64,000 bases of DNA from Pomacea canaliculata (GCF_003073045.1 NC_037601.1:4681872-4745871); one strand, 5' to 3'. Shown: positions 13,743 to 28,399, counted from the stretch's first letter. The notes: a model not told the origin generated them from the sequence alone. A program made the numbers and translations.

Positions 13743-16700
13743 ATGGAACGGTCCCGAAGAAGCCGCAGGTCTTCCTCGACCATTGCTGCCACTACACGAA
13801 CACCAAACACCGCCGACAGCATCGGTATTTCTTGAGATCGTAAGTTGCATTGTTCAACCGTTCCTGTAAGTAAAGTTGAGAAATATATTCGATTGGAATC
13901 AAATGTTAAGGGAAATGGAAAGGACGTCAAGCGTCATCCCTCGGACTTGACCTGACAGATCCGGGTCATCGGTGCAGGTTGTGAAAAAAATTGCAGTGAT
14001 ATATAAGCAGAACCATCGAAATGTTTATTCAGATTTCATAGTTGAACAAAAAAGATCGCGAAACAACTATAGCCGATGAAAGGTGTATGAGCATATGGTC
14101 TCAATAAGCCAGCAGTAAAAAAAAAAACAAAAACAACCAAACAAACAAAAAACAAAAACAAACCACAACACAAAACAGTGAGGAAACTTTGTCAGGGACA
14201 GATGAGGCACAAAGCATATACAATGGGATAATTATGTATATTGCTTGAAGAAGTGCAGAACTGTAGCTGCCAAGGTTGTATTAAGTTCATGACAAAATAA
14301 GCAGTCATGTTTATCAGGTAACTTGGCTAGATCATTATATGGTGGATGTTTGTTCTGATAATGAACTTAAGTTCTAGAAATAAAAAATTTGTCACTTTGT
14401 CTTTCTTTTTTTCCTTTATCTCATTTTTATCACATTTCTCACTATAGCCATCATTTCTATGCAATTCATATATGTGTGTGTGTATAGCCATGCATTATCA
14501 CTGAAGAGATACCAAAGTACAACCTTTACTAGCTTGCTATTTTTTCACACAGCAGTTTTGACTAAAGCAGCATGTTTCATTGCTGTAAGTACCTTTGGTA
14601 CTGTCTTTTATGTTATGTGATGTTTATAATGTTTATAATTGTCATTGGTTGTAATAAATGGCAGCATAAATTCACTTTTGGCTGGATGAATCTTTGAAAG
14701 TGACCCTGACTACTTGGATAATTATCTGGGATTAGTTCACACTGCCTAGTATATCTGGATTGCAGACGAAAAAAGCGAGAAGCTCAGCTTGGGGGTAATC
14801 AGGAAGGGAGGAAACCTATGCTGTCAGATGAAGAGCATCGCAATCGTATCCTTACTCTCAGAGTCAAACAAGATGGTAAGAAAATATGATGGCATATATA
14901 AAACATCTTCAAACTTATTATAATGAACAAGTTTTTGTTAAGGAAAACGTTCTTCTGAGAAAAACAGTAATTGCAGTTGAGTGAAATTATGAAGCTGAAA
15001 TAATACATTCTTTAGATTTTTCTTTATTTGAACTTATTTTGTGTGTGTAATCAATAGTAGTTATACATTTTTATGTGAAGATCAAAGCTGCTTTCACATT
15101 TACATCAAATTTTAACAAAAATGAAGCTTATTTAATAAATATTTGTTATTAGAGGCTCATTGCAAATATAAATGTGTGTGTGTTTTTTTGTTATAGGTGC
15201 TGCACTAAACGTAAAGTCTATTAATTTAAACAAGAAAAGCAATTCTGATAAGCACTTCACTTCAGACTATGAGGTAGAAGACCTTGTTGTACGCCGTGGA
15301 AAGGCATTTGATATCACAATTTTATTTGATCGAGAGATTGACAAGGAAACAGATATCATATCATTGCAGTTTGTTGTTGGTGAGTATTTACTCATTTCAA
15401 AACCTTTAAAATGTGCTTCTTGGCAGATATAAATTTTATTTCTTTCATAGTTAAAAATAAATTTTGTTTTTTTTATTATTTTATTGGTGACATTAACACT
15501 TTTCTATAGTCGCCTGGTTACATGATTGCCTGTCTCATAGGGACAAGGGTTTCTTGACAGGTTTGACTTGGCACTTATATAAACTGTCATTGGATCTATG
15601 AACTGGTTTCCATCACACTCTCTGATGATGCTAGCTTAGCATCGTTATTTTATTTTATCGCCCTCATCCCTAAACAATGGCTACCTACAAAGTACCACCA
15701 GATCAAGGAAAATTATGTTGATGTTTTATTGGTTATCTGCAGGGTCACGTCCCCAAGAGAGCAAAGGGACACTACTACGACTCAAAGTGGATCTAAATAA
15801 TCTTGTGAGAAGATACACCCAGTCTGGTCTCTGGTCCACACATGTCAGTGATGTAAGGTAACATGCATTTGAGAAATTTATCAACTGTACCAGTCCTACA
15901 AACTGCCAGTCACTGGTTGAATAATGGAAAGATAAATAACAACTGTGGAAGGAAAGAAATAACATAATGTGGAAAGACTTGGCACAAGGAGAAAATGTCT
16001 CTTGTCATTTTTTTTAATAGGGAGCAAGAACTGGATGTAACTGTTCTACCTTCTGCCAACACCATCATTGGGAAGTATAAACTTTATGTGGAAAGCTCAG
16101 TCAGAGGCAAAGACGGAGAATACAGGCGCTATGAGCTAGAGGATAATGACATCTACATCATCTTCAATCCATGGTGTTTGGGTATGTAACAAAGTGGTTT
16201 TATGCTGATGGAATAAAAGTGGGCACCTGGCAAAAGAGGGATTGCTAATAGCTTTCTAAACATCTTGATAGATAGTTATTGACTGTAGATTGAAGAAATA
16301 AAGAGAACAGAATTGTTGCACTCTTTTTATCATATGCATCTTAAGGTTCTAACCTCCAAAGAACACAATAAAGTTAACACTCGAAACATATTAGCTTGTT
16401 TGATAATATATAAAAATAACCTACAGCCATTACCTGTTTGATAACAAGAATGTTATCTTATATGTTTACGACCTCGAGTGAAGCATATTATATATAAAAC
16501 TATAAAGATTTTTTTTAATAGCAGTTCCATTTGACAGATTATTTTGTAAAGAGTTTTGCAGTCCAGCTTAATAATGTTTTACACTTTGTTTTTAGTAAAG
16601 AGGACTAAAAACAGGGATTCTTGCTTTTACTTACAGAGGATGTTGTGTATATGGAGGACCCTAAACAAAGAGAAGAATATGTACTGAATGAAAAGGGACG

Positions 16701-19700
16701 CATTTGGGTCGGCACCATCAACAATAACACTGGTCGACCGTGGAATTTTGCACAAGTGAGGAATTTTATTGTTCCTTCAGCTTGACATTGTTTGCCTATG
16801 AGGAAAACAGTTGATATTATAAATCTGCTTATGGGGAAAAGTAATGGTTTGATTTTCAGAATCAGTGGTGTGTTTAGCTTTTGCCAAGAAGGCACTAGTC
16901 TGTACTTGAATTGATAGATCATTTGGTTACTTCATAGTAGTTTAGTTTAATTGTTACTTCAAATATTTAGTAACTTGATAGTTGCTGCAGGCAGGAAGTT
17001 CACATTATCTCAAGACAATATAGCGAGAACTATATATAGTCATTTCAGCCTTTCTTTGTAGCTGATTCTCCTTTGGTACGTAAGCCCAGCAGTCGTAAAA
17101 TCATCTTTTAAAATGAAATGGCCACATGTTGTGAATGAAAAACTCAAAAGAGAAAGAATTGACCTACATATAGCTCTTTGACATAGTCATTTTAGTGCAC
17201 TAATTAAGCAGGTTTGATGAACATTTCGTATTTCTGTGCAAAGACACAAGCTCACACTAGAAGAGATGGCAGCTAAAGAACACAAATTTTATTTTATCTT
17301 TTCAAGAGATAAAAATAAGATATTGTTTTCTCAGTAAGAAAAAGAGAAATCTGCTGGGTACAATGTGCATCATTTTTTTTTTTTTTTTACATGAGGGCTA
17401 CATTTCTGGGTGTGCTAAATAATTTTAAATTTTTCGAGTTACAGAATTCATTATAATGGAAAAGTCATCCTTACACGTACTTTACATACACTTAGATTCA
17501 TATATATACACAATACACAATATGTATGTCATTTTTATAAAGAAAATGTCGTTTGTTTATTTTCAGTTTGATGATCCATGCCTGGAGGCAGCTTTCTTTT
17601 TGTTAGACAAAGCAGAGCTGGCTGATGCAGCCCGTCGGAGTCCTGTTTCAGTAGTTCGAGCAGTGTCTGCATTGGTGAGTTTTGTTATGTCTGACATGAA
17701 TTAGGCTGTTTTTCAGCTTTAGTGTTTTGTGTTTTGTCAATGGAAGGAAGAGAATGCAATATTTATAGCAATTACATGAGGTTTCCCTAGATAAATATGC
17801 CTTATGGTTAATTTTATTGTTGTGTTGTATACTTGTTTGTGCTGGTTACCAGTCAATTCAACCATGTGAATGTGAAAAATAGACCAAAAAATTCACATTT
17901 ATGTTATAAGAGAATGAAATATATTTTGAATGGGTTTGTATATCTTAGGATTTGTATTATACCATCGAAGTCAATTCATATCGATCTTGTTTATTCTGTT
18001 ACTCCTGTTAACTTTTTTTTTGCAGGAGTGATCTTGAATTAACTTTATGAATGTCCTTTACTAATGGTCAAAGTAATGGTTAAAGTCTGTTTTGTTTGTT
18101 GTACATCAATGATTTGGGATTATCTTAGGGATATTGTGATTTCACAGTGCAGTGAGCTTAGACATTGGATGGGAGATTGTGCTATAAAGTGAACTTTATC
18201 ATTATTTATTGTTATATTATGTCAAATTATACATTTTACACATTCAGCATAGCTAAAAATGCTCCTTCCTGTTTACGTGCTCAAACAGGTCAACAGTAAT
18301 GATGATGATGGTGTGCTGGAAGGCAGGTGGACACAAGACTACCCCAAGAACACCACACCACCATGGGCGTGGACTGGCAGCAAGGCCATCCTAGAGGAGT
18401 TCATGAGAAACAATAAGCCAGTGCAGTATGGACAGTGCTGGGTTTTCTCTGCTATTGTTACTTCTAGTGAGAATAACTTTAATATTATCGGCATTCATGC
18501 ATTCATTAATATGAAAAGCTGCAAATCATGGTTCTATAGGCAATGAAACTGATTGTCATCTGGCTTGACTGACTTGCATTAGATTTGTGCACAAGATTCT
18601 GTGGAAGTCATATCTGGATAATTATCAGACCTGCATTTCGCCATCGATTTTGCATAGCAGCTACGGATGGACAATGGAATGTTGGTGGTGTGTTAAAAAA
18701 GATTTTGGATTTTCTGTAACCAAAACAGTGATTATTAGTATATCTCAAAAAAAAAAAAAAAGCCCAAGGAACTTCTTCTAGTGGGAATGAGGACTAACAT
18801 TTACTGGAAGACATTTTGAAAAGCAGTCATAACAGTGCAGCATTCAGCTGGTTTACCTGAGGCATTGACAAATGTTACTTGTCACTATATGGAAAACTTG
18901 AAGGATATATTATAAATGTTTAGATGTACTGAGTTCTTTTCTGGAGGTGAGCTCTTGACAGCAAGGTAAGATTAACTGCAAAGATAATTGACTAAAAAAT
19001 ACTCACATCAATAATTGAGAAAATATTGTGAGTTGTGTTCTAATGAGAAGAAGCAATATTGTATGACAAATAGGCATTTTGGATTGACATGCTTTTGATG
19101 AAGAATTTTAAGGATAGGTAAGTCTTTTAATAATTATCAATCCATTTTTCTTTATGGTGTTATGTGCAGTCCTACGAGCTCTTGGTGTTCCCACTCGATC
19201 TGTAACCAACTTTCAGTCTGCTCATGATACGGACAGCAGCATGACCATTGACGATCATTTTGATGAGTATGGTGAACCAATACTCTGGATGAATGATTCA
19301 ATCTGGTCAGTCATGGTGATTTTCTGCTTTTGTCCATGTATTGCTGATGCATTTTTTGATCAGGCAAAGATGATTTCCATGGTTGAATTTTCGCTTATTG
19401 CTGCACAGTCTTAGATTGTTAATTTCTAAGTCTTGATACTCTAGTGCAGATTTTGCAACAAATTTTTCCTCAGGCGTGGCATCAATAACTGACCACATAA
19501 TTATTTTTATGATTTTTTTTATGTATCCAGGAACTTTCATGTATGGAATGAATCTTGGTTCCGTCGTCTGGACCTTCCAGACGGTTATGATGGTTGGCAG
19601 GCGCATGATGCAACGCCGCAAGAGCTGAGTGAAGGTGAGAAAAAGAACAGAGATGCAGCAAAATTAGTGAGTGTAAATTTTAGTTATGAGACAGAGGATG

Positions 19701-22700
19701 GCTACCTCCAGTTTGATTTTTGTTTTGAATGTTTTATGATTGCATACATTTTTCAGTCACATAATTGTAGATACACATCTGAAGACACACACACCAATAA
19801 AAATATTTTTAAATTTTAGTGTATTTTTTTCCCAATGCAGATAGTTCCTTCTTCAATAAACCCAGTTTAATTAAACCCATTTTAAACAAATTAAACTGGA
19901 AAACATAGAATCTGAATTATTAACTTATTCGCTACTCGATGGAATTGAGCTATAGCTATGAAGAAACATTAGCATTCACATTTACGGGTGCAAGCTGTAA
20001 GGGAAGAGTTAAGAATGAGCACATTGCAACCTATTTTTTAAATATTTACCTAATGCTGAATAACTAAATAAATTATTTGTTGAAAAATGATAAAACTGAC
20101 ATACCTAAATATTAATGGCAGGTAGCTTTTTTATTTCTTTGCTTTCACCTGCCCTGAAATATCCATTTAAAATCTCTGCTAACATTGGGTAAGGTAAGTT
20201 GTGGAGATGCCTTGATTCTTGTTAATGAATTTATCAGCTACATTGCCTCTGCTTTCAGGTGTGATGAGATGTGGACCAGCGGCACTGAAAGCCATTAAAG
20301 AAGGACATGTATACCTCAGCTATGATGTCCCTTTTATCTTCAGTGAGGTCAATGGAGATCGCATCCATTGGAAGGTCTGTTCGCATATCATTCTACAACT
20401 GTGCACTTGCCTCTGAAGTTATAATGACCTTGAAATGCTATTAATATGGACATTTGAAAGTGTTTTCTTTTTGGAAATAAGTATTGATTCCTCTAAATTT
20501 ATGACAACTGACTTTCCTAACATGTATTTATCAGTGGGAGGCTGTTTGTCATAAATGTGTCAGACAGTTTATATGTGCATTAATTTTATAAGCTGTTGAA
20601 GTCCTTAAAATTTTAGACTTTTTTCCTGGAGTAGTAAGCATCAATATTGGCAGAATGGGAGTCTTTAAGGGAAAAAAGAGTGTGAAAAAGGAAACAGGAT
20701 TCTGATCAGGGGAGGTAGGGAAGAGACCAGTTGCCTCCCCTGCACTGTGGGCTATAAATCTGCCAATCCACCAATCTGCCTGTCACCTTTTCTATTTTGT
20801 GCTGATAATAAACTTTGTAGAAGTTGTGTTTCATGTAATTTTCCCCTTTTAAATTGTGGAGTATGGTGACATTAATAATGTGAACATATGTGTCCATGAC
20901 CCTGATAAAACAAATGCACAGAACACCCGTCCCCAAAGCATACACAAACACACCCTTCTGCACTGCCTTCACCTGTTACTGTTTTTTTCTTCTTCATATT
21001 TTATATGCATGAACTTTTTCTAGTATTTACTTCTCTTGCTTCTAAGGAGTGTGCATATGAGCTTTACAAATTTTGCATTTCTTCTTTTTCTTATTGTTAT
21101 TTTAATTTCTTTTTATTTATCATCAAAGGTCTATGAAAATGGAGAAATGGACGTTATCTCCATAGACAAACATGCAGTTGGAAAGAAAATTAGCACAAAG
21201 GCAGTGGGCACTTATGACCGTCTAGATATAACAGACCTTTACAAGTATCCAGAAGGTACAGAACTCCTTGATTGCTGAATTTGTTTGTTGATACTTGCTT
21301 CATTTGTCACTTTGGATAATTCATGAATAGACTAATTAAATTAGCTTTGAGAAGATAATGAAGAAACCAAGTTAAGACAAAGAAATTTTGAGGAAGACAA
21401 AACACTTTTTAATTTTGCTCTTTATCTTTACATCTCTGAATAAGGAAGAGCGTGAATGCTGAGGAGAAGGAAAGTAGAAGACGCATGTAAGATCGACTTC
21501 ACAAGTTCATTTTCATGACTATGAGATACCTTGTTTCAATAGGTTCTGCTGAAGAGAGGCAAGTGGTAGAATTTGTCAACAGGTACAGCACAAGAGTTGG
21601 CGAAGATATTTATCATGAAGAAAAAACAACCGATGTATCATTTAGCATTAGTGTTCCTGAGGACACTCAGGTTGGCAGTGATGTTACTGTCTCACTGATA
21701 ATTAAAAACACCAGCACAGAAGTGCGAAGTGTTCATGGACGTATGACCATTCTGTCTTCATTCTACACTGGAATTCCAGCAAAAAGATTGGAAAGCAGGA
21801 GCTATCACAATGAACTCCTTGCTGGAGAAAGTAAGCAAAATATTAGATTTGAAGATTTGGATAGTAACTACTGCCACAATATTATTCTCTCATATACATA
21901 ATTTGATATATAATATGCTACCTTTAGCTTAAATAGAACAGTAATTTTTAAAATATTTATCAATTTTTTTAATATGCATTCATCTGTTAATGTAATTGTG
22001 TAAGTTTGAATGCAATTTTGTAGTTATTTTATGTTTGTGTGCAAGTACTTGGGGAGGGGTAGCCATTTATGTCATCTGTTAAACATTTGTTTTCATTTTA
22101 GAGAAGACACTGGAGTTAAACCTCAGCAGAAAAGAATACCAGAGCAAGCTAAATCCTGAGGCTAGTTTCCAGCTGTGTGTGTTGTTCACAGTGGATCCCA
22201 CTGGCCAAACCTTTGTGTCCAGTCAGGCTTTTACCCTTTCTAAGCCTTCCCTACAAATTACAGTCAGTGGTTCTTAATATTCCCTTTATTTAAATCATTT
22301 TAACTCACTATAGTCTTACCCCTTATCACATTCATAAAAAAAATGGAAAAGTAACTTTGTAAGGTACCAAGGAAGGCAATACAGGAAAATTACACCTTAA
22401 GTGATATTTGCTTTTACTTCCCTTAGTCTACATGTAGACACAATCAACCATCATCTGTTTCTCTTAACCTATTGCTATAATTGCAATATTTACATTGAAC
22501 CTTGATCCATTTCATTTGGTATTATTTCTTTCAGGTTCCAGATTATATTAAAGCTGGCACTTCATACAGAGGAACCATCTCATTCACCAATCCATTGACT
22601 ATTAATCTAATAAATGGAGTTTTTCATCTTGAAAGTTCTTCTCTTTTGTCTGCCTATAAGCATGAGTTCAGGTATGTTGTAAAATTAAAGAAAAGGAGAT

Positions 22701-23190
22701 GGGTGTAGACCTGCATTGTGGTAGACCTTACAATTTTAAATGATTGTGTTTCTGAAAGTAATTATTAGTTGCTCATTTATGTCTCAGCTGCAATGCAAAC
22801 CTTACAAAACCTAATTGATTTAGTGTTAGTTATATTTTTATCAGAAGATACCTGATCGAATTATTGTAATTATTATTATAATACACCTTTGAATTTTAAT
22901 TATTTAAAAATATTATTAAATTTAATATAATATCCTTCCTCTTTTTTGCATCCTAGATCACAATAATGACATTTTCATTACCAGTAGCAATCACTGACTG
23001 TTTTGTTGATTTTTGCAGGAAGCCAATAAAACAGCAAGAGACTGTTATGTTTCATTTTGAATTCAAAGCTCTTCGAGAAGGACTCAGGGAAATTGTGGCC
23101 ACTTTTAGTTCTGATCAGTTGGGTGGTGTGGATGGCAGTATTGAGTTTGAAGTCTTTCAAGACATAGAGCCAATGAATACTGATAAGTAA
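13743..23190 (+). CDS. Transglutaminase (protein-glutamine gamma-glutamyltransferase), 15-16 coding exons
   Basis: A calcium-dependent enzyme that crosslinks Gln to Lys side chains. Exons: 13743-13839 (tentative), 14766-14875, 15197-15379, 15743-15857, 16021-16181, 16637-16755, 17567-17674, 18289-18466, 19170-19305, 19531-19634, 20259-20374, 21129-21255, 21543-21830, 22102-22262, 22535-22671, 23019-23190. All junctions from exon 2 on are GT-AG with matching phases. Order: N-terminal beta sandwich (exons 2-5), catalytic core, two C-terminal beta barrels (exons 12-16). Catalytic Cys lies in YGQCWVF (codon 18436), His in NFHVWNESW (19538) and Asp in HDATPQE (19607). Spacings of 58 and 23 residues equal those of human TGM2. 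The oxyanion-hole Trp is in EGRWT. Exon 1 has an in-frame TGA at 13833, and joining it to exon 2 needs one extra base (then 770 residues). Starting at ATG 14818 gives 720. No signal peptide is seen, so it is probably cytosolic or unconventionally released. Confidence 0.93.
14115..14175 (+). repeat. A-rich (AAAC)n-like tract in the first transglutaminase intron
   Basis: About 60 bases are made almost only of A with single C interruptions. The tract looks like the degenerated tail of a retroposed element. It has no effect on the splice sites. Confidence 0.7.
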
Positions 23191-23809
23191 ACTTTTGTTT
23201 GAAGTGGTGGCAGCACTCTGCATGTGTCAAACCAAAACAAAAAGTGTTTGAGATCATGGTGGTACTGTATAAAATAGAAATGCATGAAATGGGACTGTTC
23301 GTGCTGTTGTTTTGTAGTGAAATATTTTGTTAATTTTATATATTCAATTAAGCATACACATGACACACTGTATACAAATATTGTAATTATCTTGTTAGAT
23401 GCACAAACAATGTTGCATCTATTTGAGTTTCAAGATACTTTTGATTATTTGACTATTTCTATACCTGACTGCTTCTTTGGTGAAAGTATTATAATATTCA
23501 TGCAACTTTTGTGGTTTCTTTTTCCTTTTGGAGGAAGAAATTTATGCAGCATGGTAATATTTGTTACAAAGGGTCATTTTACGTTTTCAGCAATGCTTGC
23601 TGCAGGATGTTTTATTTCCCTTTGATTTTCTTTTTTGTCTTGGTGTCTGAAAACTGCAATTATTTTGCTCACCCTCTGCTGTGTGTCACTGTCCTGTATA
23701 TAACGCCCTTCTTTTTGCAATTTGACAAAACCACTTATGCTGTACTCAGTTTTATTTATCCCTGTTTTTAAGTTACTTTATTTTTTTTAAATTATAAAAG
23801 CATCCCTTG

Positions 23810-23815
23810 ATTAAA
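23810..23815 (+). terminator. Candidate polyadenylation signal (ATTAAA) of the transglutaminase
   Basis: ATTAAA, the commonest variant hexamer, lies 620 bases after the TAA in T-rich sequence. I found no canonical AATAAA close by, so this is only the best candidate. Confidence 0.35.
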
Positions 23816-23819
23816 GACA

Positions 23820-26800
23820 TAAATTTATCAATTTTACCCTTAAGTATTTTCATGAATGTATCATAAAACCTGCCATTTTCAGCAGCACAAAAAAATTCCA
23901 GAAATTTTGTGGCTTAAAAATAACTGATGGAATGTACATTATGTCCATTTTTTGAAGAAGGAAGATAAATTCAAGTTACAAACTGAATGCAGACACAGCA
24001 GCATTGTATAAACATTTTTATTTTATGCAGGAAGCACTAGTAAAACATATTTTTTTAGATTGATAACAGTAAACAGAAGTACCTGTTGTTGGTCATGGTA
24101 TATGTATACACAGATGTGTGTGTGTGAGCACGTACATGTGTACAGTCTAAATATAAGAGAAAACAGTTATTTTGGCTTTTTAAACCATTTGGATACACAT
24201 GTGGATACACATTAACACAGCTGATCTGAAAGGCAGAAAAGTGTAAAAAACGTATGACAGATCCAGTGTGTTTGAACACATTATAACTTTTGCACACTTT
24301 TAAAAAATGCCACCTTTGTTGAATGTATGCAACATTGCGAATGAAAATGCATTGGAAAAAACTATGACTGTAAGGAAATTTCATTTTTGCATTGAAATGC
24401 ACTTGTTGATCAACAACTTGCTGACAAGACGCCCAGATGTTTGTGTGTGTCTAGCTTTCAGTCTTACAGTAATGGATGGATGGTTAACTCTGAGCTGGCA
24501 GCTTACATGGTCAGTTTGGTTAGGACAAGCGATATTTTTTATGACCTGACCTCTCCTATACAGTATGCTGTATGATATCTGGTGTGCTGTATGGCTAACG
24601 CCGGTAAACTGCCGATTACTTTAAATGCATTCTAGCTGATTGCTTCACATTGAACCATCAAGCTTCCCACATGTTGTACATAAGGCATCAGAATTTCTTG
24701 GCATACAGTTAACTGCTCATAAAGTTGCTTCTTCTTGATCAGCAATACTCGTGAATGATTGTATGGTCATCATCACCATCATCAATAATCATCAGTCATC
24801 ATCATCAATAATGTTGCTTAACATAAGTATGAGTATTTTCAGTGATTTCTTAATCTGCTCGTCTTGTCAGATTAAAATGGTAGTAATTACTTAGCAGTGG
24901 AGGGTGGGTGGATTTGTGTTGAGGGTGAAATCAGTCATAGGCCTGGTATTCAAGTGACATTTATATTTAATCAGCCCTAGAAACAAACGACAAGGGGGAA
25001 ACTGTAGAGTTGGATCATGTGTCCTATAAGACATTTGAACTTTTTAGAACTCTCTTTGTCTGCTTGTACCATCTGTCTAACGGCGGTGGGTAAATTGACA
25101 CTGTTTTCAAGTTAAAAGATGTTTGATGGATCAGAGTAAAAGAAAAAATGTACTTTAAAAGTTCACCAGGCAAAACTTCATGTAAATATAATGGTTTAAA
25201 ATATTTCGCAGAGTTCAGAATATATAAATACATGAGCCCTCAAACGCCAGGGACCGTAGTCGGTAGCCATGAAGAAGTCAAGTTACCCAAGGGCTAATTG
25301 TTGATCGGGGCATTAATTGGAACCAGGAACAGACACAGGTTGATTGACTGATAGCTGAGAAATCTTCGGCTTACATGTGGTCCACAGTCATGGCTACAGA
25401 GTTTCAGGGGGTAACGTAAGCACCCCATGTTGTGCCAAGGTACCTCGGGCCTCTACTCAGGAGGTAAGTCACTGTCCAGGGGCAAATTGGGGAACTCAAG
25501 GAAAAACGATGGGATGTCTAGACTGCGTGAATATTGCTTTATGTTACCCTAGTGAATAATAAAATAATAAATGCAAAATTTGTAAAGCATATACTCACAC
25601 TCCTAAGGAGCATGCTCTATAGTGCTTAAGAACAAGACAAAACATGGACAGCATATGAGGGACAGGAAAATAAACAAATAACATATGAACTATAAAAGAA
25701 TAAACAACCGTACTAAACGAATAATAAAATCAAATACAGAAAAAAAAGAGGTGTGTGTATTCTGAAGACATCAAATTATGCGCACAAAATTTCATCATCA
25801 TCATCATCATCATCGTCATCATCGTCTTCTTGCCACGCTTCTCATTCTCATCGCCAAACTCATTCTCGTCTAAAATGAAGCTTACGTAATTGAGGAAGGA
25901 AAGATCGATGCAAACCTCGTGCATTCACATCTCGTCACTCTCTCTCAATCGTTCTCTTTCCTTCTCACTTAACCTTCCCTCCTCCTCACAACAGCCTGCA
26001 CGAGTGTTCGAAGTCTTATTTCGCCTCACCCAGCCCCTTGCTCTGCTGATCAAACTTTGATCATCGTTTTCTCGCGAAACCGCTCGTTTTCATCATTGAT
26101 TGGCGTGTTGATGGACAGACATTTGGGGTAGGGGGAGAGCGGGGTGGCTCTTTTTCTCTCCCCCCCCCAGTTTTCTCAGTGTGCTTTTGTTTCAAAACAT
26201 CTGGCGGTGCCCACATTACGAGACAATTACAGAGCCCAGAGAACGCTCCTCTTGGGTCGGACCATCGGAAATATTCTTTCTCTCCTGGCTGCTCGCATTC
26301 TGCAGTTATTTAAGCCCATGGGAACAGGTCTATGGCCGCGATTCTTTAAATGCTTGTGTGAAGTGCTGGAACAAGAGAGGGTTTTTACATTTGCCATGAC
26401 GATTGGTCCCAGAGTGAAAAGATCCGGGACCCGAGAAAAAAAGTTCTGCCTCATTTGCGAAGCATATATTGATAAGGATTGATCAGATATCGCCAATCGT
26501 CTCCCGAGGAAGAATTTTAGGAGAGCTTCTCCAAGTTTTCGAGACTTTACAATCGCTAGTCTGAAGAGACAGGAGATCACGGCCCATCGTGAAACTATGG
26601 CTAATGATGGGGGATGAATACCCACTAGAGATGGGAGGTGGGGAGTTGGGTGGGGACGAGAAGAGAGTGGGACTCAGCACACCCTGTCCTGTCCTTGCAT
26701 AAACGTTACACCCGTTTCACCATATCGGGTGCATTAAGGGTAACAGGTCTAGTACAAATCCAGAACTGATTCACGTGTGTAAATGGGTGTTCCTTAAATG

Positions 26801-26990
26801 TAACCCTTTCACAATTTCTCAAAGGCTTTCTTAATGCGTTACCACAACAGGCGAATTTGTGAGTGAGAGAAATCTGTCGTCCACAGCGATTATTCGAAGA
26901 AATGATTACACTTGTGACCACCCCACCTGTTCTGTCAGTGACGAGTGCGAGGTTACTTGTTTTCACCAAGTGCTCATAACTGTTCTTTAT
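23820..26990. other. Non-coding stretch after the transglutaminase
   Basis: No gene is supported. It contains ATC-type microsatellites near 24763-24810 and 25790-25830. The stretch 26140-26600 is open on both strands (a 112-codon plus ORF and a 132-codon minus ORF), but neither looks like a known protein. The stretch 25230-25560 is less AT-rich and could be an old repeat. Confidence 0.55.
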
Positions 26991-27169
26991 TTCGTTTTAA
27001 CATGATGTACTCAGCATCAACCACTAACCTTAACTCTAACCCCCACCCGTAACTTACACAGTAACCATAGATGTATACTTCTCCAACTAAAAATATTTTG
27101 TAACGAAGCAAAAACTGTAAGAAAGCAATCCAGAACAAACAAGAAAAACACACAAAAACAAACAAAAAA

Positions 27170-27262
27170 CAACCAACCAACCAACCAACCAACCAACCAA
27201 CCAACCAACCAACCAACCAACCAACCAACCAACCAACCAACCAAACAAACAAACAAACAAGC
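27170..27262 (+). repeat. (AACC)n tetranucleotide array followed by (AAAC)n
   Basis: About 19 perfect AACC units run from 27170 to 27245, followed by four to five AAAC units. On the minus strand all three frames stay open and read Val-Gly-Trp-Leu repeats, which explains several spurious ORFs there. Confidence 0.95.
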
Positions 27263-27304
27263 AAAGCAAACAAACCCAAACAAATTAAGTATGTTTAAAA
27301 ATAA

Positions 27305-27390
27305 CTTTAATGAGAATCGAACCCAAGGTTTCAAGTAGAACTGCTTTTGTCACGCGATCCGTGTGACACAGGAAATAAACATCGAAAAGG
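27305..27390 (-). mobile_element. tRNA-like SINE fragment (B box)
   Basis: On the minus strand, GGTTCGATTCTC (plus strand GAGAATCGAACC, 27312-27323) matches the pol III B-box consensus GGTTCRANNC. A good A box is not seen, and the body is replaced by the (AACC)n array. It is probably a truncated SINE head and is not a functional tRNA gene. Confidence 0.4.
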
Positions 27391-28399
27391 TTAATCTCAC
27401 CTGTCCTCAAACCTCGCTCCTAGCAACGTGAGCGACATCAAACACCATTTAATTAGTTTTGAAACATCGTTGTCAACTCTGGGGAGAAAAGAGAAAGGGG
27501 GACATCATTGATGAATAAGACAGGCTACCTTTGTCATCTTTCTTCTCTCTAAAGAGATCATCAGATGCTGAGCTACACACGAAGATTCAGTCTCTCAGTT
27601 CCCTGTTGGCGAGACAGAGGGGAGGAGGTGGGGTGGGAAGAATTTCCTATTTGAACAGAACGCTGCTCGTGCGGGTCCATCGACTTTCGCCATGGGGTGG
27701 AAACCTACCCATATGCTGAAGCTGGAACTGGAGGTGACACCTTATAAAAAGGTTTTGTCTTAAACGAGAGGACTTTGTTATCTCAGGGTTGACTTTGTAC
27801 TGGCGGGGGCAGATTAAATGCTTAGTGTAAACTTAGTCCCGTACACGAGTTTTAGACCTGCTGGGAAACAAAAAATAATTATTGAATTTATAAAGCGAAT
27901 ATCCTAGTGTGAACGAAAGCTCAGTGCGCTGCACACGAAAATTTGTCGACAACCAACAGTCAGCTACACAAGAAACACAATTGTCAACAAACAGATGGCA
28001 TCCATGGCATAAAACATGAATTGTGAATGGAGGACAATGAGGAACGAAGAAGTGAACAGAACAATACACGTAATGATGTAAGGTAGTTCTTAAAGGGGTT
28101 TTAACTCACCCCAAAATAAGGAGTATATGATAGCCTAGAGAACTGGAGACGCCATCTTGGTAGTGAAAGTTCAGACGACCTGCTGATATGAATTCGCCCT
28201 GAACTATGAACTCTAAGGAGTCAAAAGCATTATTAGTCAGGTTTTAAACGTAAAATTCTTTGTGATTTTATTTTTAAAAAGCATAAACAGTACACAGCTT
28301 TTGACCACATTAAAGATATTATACAAAGATCTGAAAGAATGGATTCAATACTTTGGAGGGAAGTTGGGGTACTTGTCCTGCCAGATTGATGCAATTAGC

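Noticed and set aside
18289..18546. Reading through the end of transglutaminase exon 8 as a truncated enzyme
   Set aside because: The donor at 18467 joins in phase to 19170 and restores the conserved sequence after the catalytic Cys.
19531..19634. Suspected frameshift in transglutaminase exon 10
   Set aside because: On recount the exon is 104 bases, in phase, with His and Asp at the family spacing.
23284..23771. ORFs after the transglutaminase stop
   Set aside because: They are T-rich 3'UTR sequence without coding character.
26974..27334. Hydrophobic repeat 'protein' with VGWL repeats
   Set aside because: It is purely the translation of the (AACC)n array.
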